Origin: Mermis nigrescens
Lineage: Eukaryota > Nematoda > Enoplea > Mermithida > Mermithidae
Assembly (NCBI GenBank): GCA_036768485.1
Contig: JAVLUZ010000141.1
Coordinates: 5,221,349-5,285,348 of the forward strand
Length of the DNA stretch: 64,000 nt
Direction of reading: 5' to 3'
Part shown: positions 55,577 to 64,000 of the stretch, piece by piece
Layout of the letters: every line of letters starts with the position of its first letter
Position numbering within the stretch: the first letter of the stretch is position 1
The notes under the pieces: model-generated
What the model saw: only the letters and a program-made list of their open reading frames with translations
The model's database searches: none
What the model was told of the DNA's origin: nothing
Translations under genes and position numbers: made by a program

Positions 55577-55925
55577 GAGAGAAGCAATTAAAGGCTTTTT
55601 CAAAATTCTTGAGACGTTTTTACATAAAGGTGATTTGAAAGCAGTAAAAATTCAGCCAATCGGCGTACGGCCTTTCATCCGGTTGGCTATTGTCTATTGC
55701 ACTTTCCTTATGCTTTGGCACTCTGAGTCAGCTTGGCTCTTAGGAGTTGTGGGAGCGTACCTCGCGCAGAAAAATGCCTAAGCAGGCGCGGAGTCGAACT
55801 CCGCATTCCTCGCTGCAAGTTTTTTTCTCGGGAAGCGGCGGTTCTTTGCCGATTGGCTAATCTGTTAACATTTTAGGATTCCTATAATGCAAAAAAGTCT
55901 CAAGAATTTTGAAACAGACTATAGA
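55577..55925. repeat. Foldback segment AAAATTCTTGAGAC ... GTCTCAAGAATTTT
   Basis: Begins TTTTTCAAAATTCTTGAGAC and ends with the inverse AAAAAAGTCTCAAGAATTTT, then GAAACAGACTATAG. A second inverted pair, AGCCAATCGGCG and GCCGATTGGCTAA, lies inside. It encloses a tRNA-like sequence. Confidence 0.6.
55783..55870 (-). ncRNA. tRNA-like sequence (pseudogene or SINE head)
   Basis: On the minus strand TTAGCCAATCGG fits an A box, and GAGTTCGACTCC about 60 bp further fits a pol III B box and a T-arm (stem CGGAG/CTCCG around TTCGA). The D and anticodon stems do not pair convincingly, so it is more likely a tRNA-derived SINE or decayed tRNA than an active gene. Confidence 0.35.
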
Positions 55926-55994
55926 CAATATATGATTTATGGCAAAGCACAAAAAATCGTAGCAATTATGCTAAAAGATGGGATAAACAACGTT

Positions 55995-56042
55995 AAAATT
56001 AGCGAATGACCGATAGTACCGACCGAGTGATCGATAAGTGAT
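55995..56042. repeat. E-family array remnant
   Basis: Two to three diverged units (GAATGACCGATAGTACC, GACCGAGTGATCGATAAG) like the right half of the E-family left array. Confidence 0.5.
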
Positions 56043-56088
56043 AATTCATATATAATGTAACAACTCGAAATCTTGATTGGGTGGGGTC

Positions 56089-56325
56089 CATACCTGGGCG
56101 TGTCCATACCACCAGAATTCAATTTTTAAAAATTGTTTCTATGTTTTTCGCAATTTTTTGATGCCAATGGATTGTGCTCGATGAGAAGCGTTGAAAAATT
56201 GTGTTTTTTTCGCCATACCACCATTTTTAGAGTGGTGGTACTTCATTTTAAAGGCCATTTTTTCACCTTTGAATAAATCTTGCACCCCCTTCCCAGAACT
56301 TTGGTGCCGCGCCACCTAAAGTGGG
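56089..56325. mobile_element. R250 hAT-like MITE, copy 6
   Basis: Begins CCATACCTGGGCGTG and ends GGTGCCGCGCCACCTAAAG, with the family interior. The ends are eroded. Confidence 0.72.
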
Positions 56326-56484
56326 TACCCAAAGAATAACCTAAAGATTCCAAGTTTTTGACAAAAAAGGAGGTAGGGAGTCAAAAATCTTCTGACCTTG
56401 GTATCTTACGTATAGGAAAGATTCTATAATAATTAACGAAATCGTTTTGATTCATTTTAAAAATCCAAATAAATTACTTGAATC

Positions 56485-56858
56485 CAGTGGCGTAGCTGGC
56501 CTTCTGATTTTAAGGGGACGAAAATTTCGAAGTCAGATATTTCAACAACTGCTTGTGGAATGGGAAAAATAATGGTTTTGAGCATTATCTACACATTAGA
56601 GCAGGAAAAATTTGAAAAATAAAATTCGATTTTAATTATATGAAAGAAATATGTTGTATATGAATAAAAAGGCGCGAAGCGCCCTAAAATTTCGGGATTA
56701 TTCGCTCAAAAAGTAAGCTAAAATCTATTCTAGCCGTCTTTCAGATAAGCTTTAAGAATCTCCAATTTTTTTCCTATGGGGGACCCTTGCAAAACATATT
56801 CATACTTTCAAAATTTTGGAGGTAGTAATCCCCTCACCCCCTCTCAGCTACCCCACTG
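56485..56858. mobile_element. CAGTGGCGTAG-type hAT-like MITE, copy 2
   Basis: Ends CAGTGGCGTAGCTGG and (inverted) CAGTGGGGTAGCTGAG, with a perfect 8-bp duplication CTTGAATC (56477-56484, 56859-56866). The interior has the hairpin GGCGCGAAGCGCC. Confidence 0.9.
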
Positions 56859-57001
56859 CTTGAATCACTCTAATAATTATGTAAATTAGGCGACACTTAC
56901 ATGCTCATCGAATTCCGAGCTATATTCAGCTTTTTTTGCGCTCAAACTCGTAGATTTGATGCTTTATCTCTAGATCGAGTAGCACAATTTCTCATTTTTG
57001 G

Positions 57002-57227
57002 TTAGTCCGTTTTATTTAGCTTTAAGGATTTTGAAAAAGTTTAAAGTGACTACAAAAATGCTTTAAACTAATACGGTAAATATGATATGCTACAGTATAT
57101 TTAGTCACGCAGATTCATATGCCATTATGAAGCCGCATTGCCGCATGAAAATTTTAAACTACTTTTGTAGCCTCATTCTTGCTGAAAAATTAAAAAGAAT
57201 ATAGCAAAGTTAAATCAAACAGACTAT
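57002..57227. mobile_element. AGTCTG-related MITE, 226 bp, first of a tandem pair
   Basis: Starts AGTCCGTTTTATTTAGCTTT and ends AAAGTTAAATCAAACAGACT. It shares its whole interior with the next copy (TTTAAACTAATACGGTAA, CTACAGTATA). Confidence 0.75.
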
Positions 57228-57229
57228 AG

Positions 57230-57459
57230 TCTATAGTCTGTTTCATTTAACTTTGAGGTTTTTAAAATAATTTAAAGTGATTACAAAAGTGTTTTAAACT
57301 AATACGGTTATTATGATATTCTACAGTATAATGTGTCATATGGAGACGTATGTTATTGCTCAGCCGCATTACTGCATCAAGATTTTAAACCACTTTTGTA
57401 GCCTGATTCTTGCGGAAAAATTTAAAAGAAAACAGCAAAGTTAAATGAAACAGACTATG
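57230..57459. mobile_element. AGTCTG-related MITE, second of a tandem pair
   Basis: TATAGTCTGTTTCATTTAAC to (inverted) CATAGTCTGTTTCATTTAAC. It abuts the previous copy through ACTATAGTCTATAGTC. Confidence 0.8.
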
Positions 57460-57599
57460 GTGCGAGCTTTTTCTGAGCCGCCAGACACTGCCAGTGGCAT
57501 GGCAGCACCCTAAGCTGCCCAATAGGACTCTAACAATTATAAAACTGGACTTTGCCAAAGTATAAATGTTTATTGTTTAACAACTGAAACCTTCGGCTG

Positions 57600-57790
57600 G
57601 TGATTCCATTGGAAGAGGATGGTACCTACGCGCACATAGATAGAGGTTTCGGAGAGATGGAACACGTGAGGAGATTTAAACTACAAAGAGAAGTGATTTC
57701 CGAAGAGGTAAGACGCGCATGAAGGAAGGACGCACCTTGAAGTGGAACGAGCGAGGAAGTGGAACGCGGAGGTGAGATACGATCACCCTA
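57600..57790. repeat. Diverged 17-18 bp array, F-like
   Basis: GAAGTGGAACGAGCGAG, GAAGTGGAACGCGGAG and related words recur about every 17-18 bp and resemble the right arm of F (TTCGAAGAGGTGGGACC). It is strongly decayed. Confidence 0.4.
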
Positions 57791-57875
57791 CATTGTCAAA
57801 AAATAAGTGTAAAATATGTCACTGCGAGGCCCGAAATTGCTAGTTATAGTCCCAAAACCCAGCGAGAGTGCCAGC

Positions 57876-58148
57876 CATAGGTGGGCAGCACCGAAATTCT
57901 GGGGGGGGGTAAAAAAATTCCTGGGGAGGGGGTGAAAAAATTTTCAAAGGTAAAAAATTGGTCTTAAAAGTGGTCGTATGGCAAAAAAACAGCATTTTCG
58001 ACGTTTCTCATCGAGCACTATCCAATGGCATCAAAAAATCGCTAAAACAGCAAAACAAATTTTCGAAAATTGAGTTCTGGGGGTATTTTGATTTCTGGGG
58101 GTATTCCAACTTCTGGGGGTTTACCCCAACCCCTCACGCCCAAGTGTG
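57876..58148. mobile_element. R250 hAT-like MITE, copy 7
   Basis: Ends CATAGGTGGGC and (inverted) CACACTTGGGC, flanked by GTGCCAGC (57868-57875) and ATGCCAGC (58149-58156), one mismatch in 8. Confidence 0.86.
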
Positions 58149-58658
58149 ATGCCAGCCAGCTGTGCCACTCAAATCTGATACAAAAAATTAGGAACATGGA
58201 AAGTTTCGTACTTTATTATTATACCCCACCGAGGAAAGATATGCTATAGTCTGTTCCATTCCAAACGGCCCATTTTCGCAACTGTATTTGTTATCCACTG
58301 CATAAATGGTTTCTCCAATTATGATTCTCGTAGCGGCTGATTGTTTTAGAATATTCTTAATGATATTTAATGTGCTTTGCTTAACATGCGGCTCATTTAA
58401 CAAACCGCTGCAACAACCTTACACGTAAAATTGCTTTCTACAGTAATTAGCCGTATAGCGATAATGGGCAGTTTGGAATTGAACAGACCAAATAGTTGTG
58501 ATAATCATTGTAATAGACAATTTAAAATGCGTTTTTGTCCTTCATGGTTTAAACATCTACAAATGCTTCATTCTTTCAGTCGCCTAGCCTGTGCCCTTGG
58601 GAAGCGGTCGGTTTTTATCGTTCGTTCCTTTAATAGTATGGAGCATTTTAGATAGCAT

Positions 58659-58813
58659 ATGGAGGAAGCAAAGGATCCTCGCAAGAGGTTGGCTATAGGC
58701 TCCGTGCTAGAAAGTCGATGGATTGTCAGGAAGATCTTGGGTGAAGAGGAGCATTTGGTGCCGTCTACGAAGTATCGGATACGGATAGACCAGACAATTT
58801 GTTTGCACTGAAG
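58659..58813 (+). pseudogene. CK1/TTBK-like protein kinase, first exon, frameshifted
   Basis: From the ATG: MEEAKDPRKRLAIGSVLE, then SRWIVRKILGE in one frame and GAFGAVYEVSDTDRPDN, LFALK in another. Together these are the start of a kinase domain: W-x-V-x-K-I-L-G-E, the glycine-rich loop G-x-G-x-F-G-x-V-Y and the ALK lysine. The frame changes inside the loop, where GAAGAGGAGC has an apparent extra AG. A donor AAG|GTAAAT follows in the right place. Later exons were not found in the window. It could be a decayed exon or a real first exon with a two-base sequence error. Confidence 0.65.
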
Positions 58814-59450
58814 GTAAATAAATCTACCTGCCAGCTAAAGCCGATTTAGTACAATACCGAAATGAATTGCTTTATGACAATAGGCTGCTATATCACATGC
58901 TCTGCTTTTGAGTCGATGACGTATTATTAACTGTCACACTTAAGATTTAAGTAGTGTGAAGCCCGGCAAAAGGCTGGTCGATTTCAGTTTAAAAATGGTC
59001 ATTCTAGCCCGAGATTAAGCCTACGCCAAATATGACTAGATGTTTCGTTATCTTGATTGCACTGCTAAGTATAGAACTTGATCGTAACACTGAATGTGAG
59101 CAAAAAATAAATAAATCATGATTAAAAATGATAATACTTTTGATTAATTTTTTGTATTTGCATTATTTGTAATTTATTGATGATAATAGTAGATAATAGT
59201 AATAAATCTTAAGCATCGAAATATTCTACATATGCGTGGATCAGTTTGTCTTAACTTTCGATTCAACATGTTAGCGAATGATTCGCATATTTAGAGTAAG
59301 TGTCGAATAGTTACTTAAAATCTCAAACGAAACAGAACAAAAATTTTATTCTTTAAGTCGACAAAAAACACATGCAATTGAAAAACAAAAATGAGTTGAG
59401 AAATATGAAAGACGATTTAAAAATACACTGAAAGGCGAAGTAATCGACTA
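58814..59450. other. AT-rich region, nothing recognised
   Basis: Would be intron 1 of the kinase-like gene if that gene is real. No repeat ends, RNA genes or coding frames were seen. Confidence 0.45.
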
Positions 59451-59467
59451 AAACCTTAACCGTATCC

Positions 59468-59740
59468 TATACTCTAGCGGCGAGCGGTGCGGCAGAAATA
59501 GCCGCAGCAGTCGCCGCAGAAATTCCCTGCCTAACCAGTCTAAACTTCTTTCTGCGACGCGGCAGCCTGCAAAAAATCGCGGCGCGGCCAGTCAGTCTAT
59601 ACTTCACGCGATCGCTGCGCCGCAATTAAATTCGCTAAAATTGAAATTTTTTCGCCGCTTTTCAATCTATACTTCTGCCGCGTGGCAAGGACCGGCGTTT
59701 GCTGTTTTTAGCATTTTGCCGGATTCTTTCGCTGCACCGC
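59468..59740. repeat. GC-rich repeat with CAGTCTATACTTC phrases
   Basis: CCTATACTCTAGCGGCG, CAGTCTAAACTTCTTTCTGC, CAGTCTATACTTCACGCG and CAATCTATACTTCTGCCGC recur about every 55-60 bp, each next to GC-rich Cys/Gly/Arg-type nonsense sequence. It is an internally repeated element, not coding. Confidence 0.5.
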
Positions 59741-59753
59741 AGAAGTTAAAAAG

Positions 59754-60767
59754 ATTGTGACCCGCTTGACCCACCGTCCCGCTAGACCCACCGTCCCGCT
59801 AGACCCACGTCCCGCTAGACCCACCGTCCCACTAGACCCACTTTTTCGTTCCGCTAGACCCACCGGAAGTCTCGCTAGACCACGTGCATAATGAAGTGTC
59901 CCGCTAGACCCACCATTTTGCGACCGTCCCGCTAGACCCACTGTCTCGGAAGACCCACCAGAGAAGAAAATTATGTACGCTTATGAGCAAAAACAGAAAC
60001 GCTTGCAAAATATATCAATTCAAGTATATATGTTTAGTCAAATATATAAATAATTAATTAAAAAATAATTACATTTAATTAACCACCTAATCAATTAGAT
60101 TTAATATACGATTTTTTGAAAGATACAAAAAGTTTCGTTTTTATCCGTGTGCCTACTCAGTATGCGGAAATTCCCTGATCGGAGGATACAAAGAGTACAA
60201 TACCATTACGATAAAAAGCAAAAAATGCACTCTGAAAATTGTTTGACAAGAGTGTATCCCTTGACATGAGAAATAAAAATTTATTCATAAAAAATAATCG
60301 GCCATGGCTGGTTACTTACCATCGCCACACACATGCACGCACGCACGCACATATCTTTTTTGCATGTTATAATTTGTAAAGTACACAATTTCATGCAATA
60401 ATATACAAAATGTATTTATTTATTTATTAAATTTAATTTATTAGATGGTTAATTAAATGTAATTATTTTTCAATTAATTGTTTATATATTTGACTAAACA
60501 TATATACTTGAATGGATACACTATGCAAGCGTTTCTGTTTTTGCTTATAAGCGTACATAATTTTCTTCTCTGGTGGGTCTTCCGAGACAGAGGGTATAGC
60601 GGGACGGTCGCAAAACAGTAGGTCTAGCGGGACACCTCATTATGCACGTGGTGGGTCTAGCGAGACTTCCGGTGGGTCTAGCGGGACGAAAAAGTGGGTC
60701 TAGTGGGACGGTGGGTCTAGCGGGACGGTGGGTCAAGCGGGACGGTGGGTCAAGCGAGACGGGACCA
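59754..60767. mobile_element. B-family element with inverted 17-bp arrays
   Basis: Left array 59758-59957 has units GTCCCGCTAGACCCACC (starts 59776 and 59793; some units 16). Right array 60570-60765 is the inverse. A perfect 8-bp duplication TTAAAAAG flanks it (59746-59753, 60768-60775). The left cap ATTGT precedes GACCC. Both arms carry the same insert (CACGTGCATAATGAAGTGTC and inverse). A large AT-rich inverted repeat (TATATGTTTAGTCAAATATA and inverse) follows inside. Confidence 0.9.
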
Positions 60768-60779
60768 TTAAAAAGCCGA

Positions 60780-61078
60780 TTGCTCTTGCAAATGCAAATG
60801 AGATGTCGGAAGTCGACCCCTTATTCAAGTGAATGAAAACGAGGTGTCGACAAACGAGCCAAGCGGTAATTCGCAGAAGTATGAACGCATTGCGCGGAGC
60901 GGCGGTGGAAAGGCGCTGAGCGCCAGCGTGAAGCCACTTTTTTTGTCCACGCGGCGAGTTCGCCGCCTGAAGTTTACCCGCACGAATATCATTCGGCAAA
61001 AGCGCAGCGAGCGTACTTTTCCGCATGATATTCGCGCGGGTAAGCTGATTTTTAGGCAACTGTGGCCGCAAAACCTCT
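60780..61078. other. GC-rich palindromic stretch before the CR1-like element
   Basis: CCCGCACGAATATCATTCGG (60980) returns inverted as CCGCATGATATTCGCGCGGG (61022), and GGCGCTGAGCGCC is a small hairpin. Open frames on both strands are shadows of this palindrome. Confidence 0.45.
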
Positions 61079-62440
61079 TTGAGTGATGCTAAAAATTACA
61101 GGCCGATATCGTTATGTTGTATTACGTGTAAGATCATGGAATCTATAATTAACAGTACGATGCAAGCACATTTACGTGAGAATAATTTGATCTCCTCCGG
61201 TCAGTTTGGTTTCCAAAAGGGTAAATCGTGTGAATTGCAATTACTAAAGTGCAAAAATGAATGGACTAAATTAATTGATGAAAAAAACACTGTTGATGTT
61301 ATCTACATTGATTTTTCTAAAGCTTTCGACACTGTAGTTCACCGTAAATTAATTTATAAACTGGAAACTTTTGGATTTTCTGGAGATTTATTGAGTTGGT
61401 TAACTTGTTTTTTGAGCGATAGGACTCAAAGGGTTGTTATTAACGGTCAGTTTTCGAGCGAAAAATCTGTCACTAGCGGTGTTCCTCAGGGCAGTATACT
61501 TGGCCCGATTCTTTTTGTTTTATTCATAAATGACATTAGCGACCGCTTAAATAGCAAAGTTTGCCTTTTTGCCGATGACGTCAAGCTTTATAATTTATCT
61601 AGCAATCACACCCAACTTCAAGATGATATCGCTAAACTCGTAGTCTGGTCCAAGGATTGGCAGTTAAAAATTGCTACTGAAAAATGCTACGTGTTATATC
61701 TAGGTTTTGGAAATCCCAAGCATTCTTATAGAATTTCTGACCTGACTGTAGAACAGAGTGTAAATTCTGTAAAGGATTTGGGTGTTTACGTATCAAGTAA
61801 ACTTGATTTTAATTTCCACTATAATGATATAACGCGTAGAGCTTATGCTAGGGCTATGCTAATATCGAAATCATTTGCTTCTAAAAATAAACTAAATATG
61901 TCTAGGGCTTTTACTGTTTACGTCAGACCGCTTCTTGAGTATTGTAGCACTGTTTGGAATCCATACCGTAAGACCCATGTTTCAATGATCGAAAATGTTC
62001 AAAGGAAATTTACACGTAAAATTATTGGATTTCGGGGACTTTCTTATGCTGAAAGACTCAGTTCCTTAGAATTGGATAGCCTGGAGATTCGCAGATTGCG
62101 TAGTGATCTGTGTATGATGTATCAGATATTGAGTGGTAGATGCGTTTTGCAGCAAGCCGACTTTTTTACTTTTTGTGAAAACAACACGCGTGCTCAAAAT
62201 TCAATGAAATGTGAATGCACTCCTTTTCGGCTTGATGTTCGTGGGTATGATTTATCCAATAGGTGGATTCACGTATGGAATTCTCTCCCTGAAGCTGTTG
62301 TAAGATCTCCTAGTGTTGCTTCCCTCCGTGAAAAGTTGAAAAAAGTTGATCTAACGGGGTATTTGCTAGGGGCGTGTTCTAAGTGCATAATTTATTTAGC
62401 CTGCGCGCCTACCTTCGTCTTTTGCACTAATCTCGTATAA
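61079..62440 (+). CDS. CR1/Jockey-type reverse transcriptase, 5'-truncated, open frame
   Basis: 453 codons, beginning within the RT domain at NYRPISLCCITCKIME. Motifs in order: ISSGQFGFQKGKSCE, VIYIDFSKAFDTVVH, SGVPQGSILGPILFVLF and VCLFADDVKLY (catalytic FADD), then VNSVKDLGVYVSSKLDF, RPLLEYCSTVWNPY and a C-terminal RRLRSDLCMMYQIL region, all typical of CR1/Jockey-like LINEs. The start codon is only the first Met of the open frame and not a native start. The frame is unbroken, suggesting a fairly recent insertion. Confidence 0.92.
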   Translation: MSDAKNYRPISLCCITCKIMESIINSTMQAHLRENNLISSGQFGFQKGKSCELQLLKCKNEWTKLIDEKNTVDVIYIDFSKAFDTVVHRKLIYKLETFGFSGDLLSWLTCFLSDRTQRVVINGQFSSEKSVTSGVPQGSILGPILFVLFINDISDRLNSKVCLFADDVKLYNLSSNHTQLQDDIAKLVVWSKDWQLKIATEKCYVLYLGFGNPKHSYRISDLTVEQSVNSVKDLGVYVSSKLDFNFHYNDITRRAYARAMLISKSFASKNKLNMSRAFTVYVRPLLEYCSTVWNPYRKTHVSMIENVQRKFTRKIIGFRGLSYAERLSSLELDSLEIRRLRSDLCMMYQILSGRCVLQQADFFTFCENNTRAQNSMKCECTPFRLDVRGYDLSNRWIHVWNSLPEAVVRSPSVASLREKLKKVDLTGYLLGACSKCIIYLACAPTFVFCTNLV

Positions 62441-62600
62441 ATGTACTTTAATTAATAATTTCTTGCTTTTAGAATATGTGATTTTGTATGATGATTCATG
62501 TCGAATGTTTATTTATAATTGTATTTCATTGTATATTAATGTTTCTTTTCTTATTGTGTTCTTTTTTTGTGCGACGAAAATAAAATATTTGTATTGTAAG
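61079..62600 (+). mobile_element. CR1-like LINE, 5'-truncated
   Basis: Holds only the RT and C-terminal part of a non-LTR element, followed by about 150 bp of AT-rich 3' sequence. No endonuclease is present. The RT is clearly different from the 8-kb LINE, so it is a second LINE lineage. The 3' border is approximate. Confidence 0.85.
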
Positions 62601-64000
62601 TATAAAATGAGGCTGTAATAGGAAAACTCACTATTCGGTGCAATTAACATGTTCAGACGAAAAGTCCAGACGGAGATTCCTCGATTACAAAAATTAAATT
62701 TTTTCGTTCACACATGTCGAGAGGCGGAATTCTATGTCTAATAATGAAATAACTAAGATAAGGTCTTTATACACATGCCTTCGTTTAAGTCTCTCTAATC
62801 CGAGGTGATTCAATCTTTATATCTAACTTTAAACCTGAAATCTCGAATCCCTGAGTAAGCTTTCTTTGCATTTAAAGCGGCTGTTCCTTCAGTTTTCTGC
62901 TAAATGCATGTAAAGTATTAAAATGAGGCGTAGAAAACGAATTTGCTCCAAACCCAACATTTCTCAAAGTAATTACTTGATGTTGCTAAGTCGTAGTTTA
63001 GATAATTCTGCGGTTGACACAAAATTTAGGTTTTCGAAGTGTGCTCGTTAAAAATTAGCTTTTCTGGTTTTCTGATGCACTGATTGATGGATATTTTTAT
63101 CGTTCTGATCAAAAACTTATTTTTAAAGTTAATATTGGAATTTGCGCAAATTGTCGTCTAAATGGCCTAAGTCGACCAAGCAGCTATTTAAATGTCAGTA
63201 GCGGCGTAATATCGACCTAGAGTAGCCTGAAATTATCTCTTCTAGAGCTAAGTTTAAGTCTAAGAAAAACAGAAAAAAACGAATTATGTATACAGTAAAT
63301 GTTCAAACTACCGATTACTGAGCATCGCATTATTGTTGATTCAATTTTAAAAACGTTTTTACGCACTTTCTTCTCGCATTGGCTGCATATTTTGCGAAAG
63401 CATGACTTTTCGAATTCATTACCCGTTTCTGGGAGTAGCCGTAATCGATTATTCAATGTTTGGAGATTCTAGAGGTAATTTTAAGTCCAGATGTTTAGAA
63501 TTAACATTCTTAGAAGGTTGACTTAAGACGGATTAAAGTTTTAGGCTGCTTAGGTCTATATCCACGTTGGAGTTAAGCCGATGTGAATGGATAGTAAGTC
63601 AGATAAATTTGCACAGCATCAACAAATTTTAACAAAACAATGCAGATTTGTTTTAGTAAGTAATGAACGAGCAATTTCCCCACCACCGTTTTTAGAGAGA
63701 CGAAATAAAGATACAGTAATCAAATTTTAGGCATGAATGTAAACAACCTTTATTGACTTCTGCACGAAAAATTAGCAAAATACAATGTAAGCTAATTGTA
63801 TGTAAAGTTTCGTTACTGCAGCTATTATGGATCGGCTAAAAAACAGTGGCGGGGAGATTGTTCAAAAGGTCCATAGACTGTCTGTAAATGAAAATTATGC
63901 CTGCGACATTCGTTTTTGACGCGTTGTGCATTTTGCGAAAAAATTTGAGGTTTGTCGGTTTTAGTTTAATTAAAAAATTACCGCATTCAAGTTTAACTCA
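62601..64000. other. Right end of the window, nothing recognised
   Basis: AT-rich DNA without identifiable domains, RNA genes or repeat ends. Small frames such as 63217-63456 look random. Confidence 0.5.

Noticed and set aside
58431..58655. 74-codon frame upstream of the kinase exon as its N-terminus
   Set aside because: It ends in a stop before the kinase ATG and has no family similarity.
60829..61086. Open frames in the GC-rich stretch before the CR1-like RT as its ORF1
   Set aside because: They come from an imperfect palindrome, run on both strands and contain no ORF1 motif.

Overview
The window is AT-rich, intron-rich DNA from an invertebrate animal. Short TTTTNAG-type splice acceptors without a long polypyrimidine tract, and a CK1/TTBK-like kinase exon, are compatible with a nematode, but that placement is a low-confidence inference. 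No prokaryotic features were seen. Two layers are present: one large host gene, and dense, often nested transposable elements in its introns and flanks.

Host gene: a Bicaudal-C (BicC) homolog lies on the minus strand and covers most of the window (start codon at 53457, SAM domain ending at 2273). I assembled 17 exons by eye from protein similarity, GT..AG borders and reading phase. In transcript order they encode the N-terminal VDRRKLEQM block and KH1 (exons 1-3), KH2 (4-5), a KH-like domain (6), KH3 (7), a second KH-like domain (8-9), a Ser/Thr/Pro-rich linker with the conserved KAPGAER and WSGYGFS blocks (10-15) and the SAM domain (16-17). BicC proteins bind mRNA through KH domains, polymerise through SAM and recruit deadenylation machinery. 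All joins agree in phase except exon 2/3, which is off by one base at an A-run. KH3 has lost the last glycine of its GXXG loop. Introns range from 62 bp to about 12 kb.

Mobile layer: (1) Two closely similar copies of one APE-type LINE with a (CAA)n tail, one long but frameshifted (8.2-11.9 kb, plus) and one 5'-truncated with an open frame (41.0-43.06 kb, minus); a third, CR1-like reverse transcriptase lies at 61.08-62.44 kb. (2) A striking set of elements, lettered A-J here, whose ends are inverted arrays of 17-bp (sometimes 18-bp) tandem units. Most families have different unit sequences but share a GTCCC-like unit start, about 6 bp of cap outside the first unit, and about 8-bp flanking duplications. 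Three are nested inside one another at 43.37-47.34 kb. (3) Many short hAT-like non-autonomous elements with 8-bp duplications (R250, CAGTGGCG and TAGAGCTGCAC families), plus AGTCTGTTTCA, GGGCCCGGTT, R400 and TGTAACAGG families, several ending within a few bases of BicC splice donors.

Right of BicC (53.5-64 kb): repeats, a frameshifted first exon of a CK1/TTBK-like protein kinase, a tRNA-like stretch and the CR1-like element. The last 1.4 kb shows nothing recognisable. The most unusual content is the A-J element system; the main gene is BicC.
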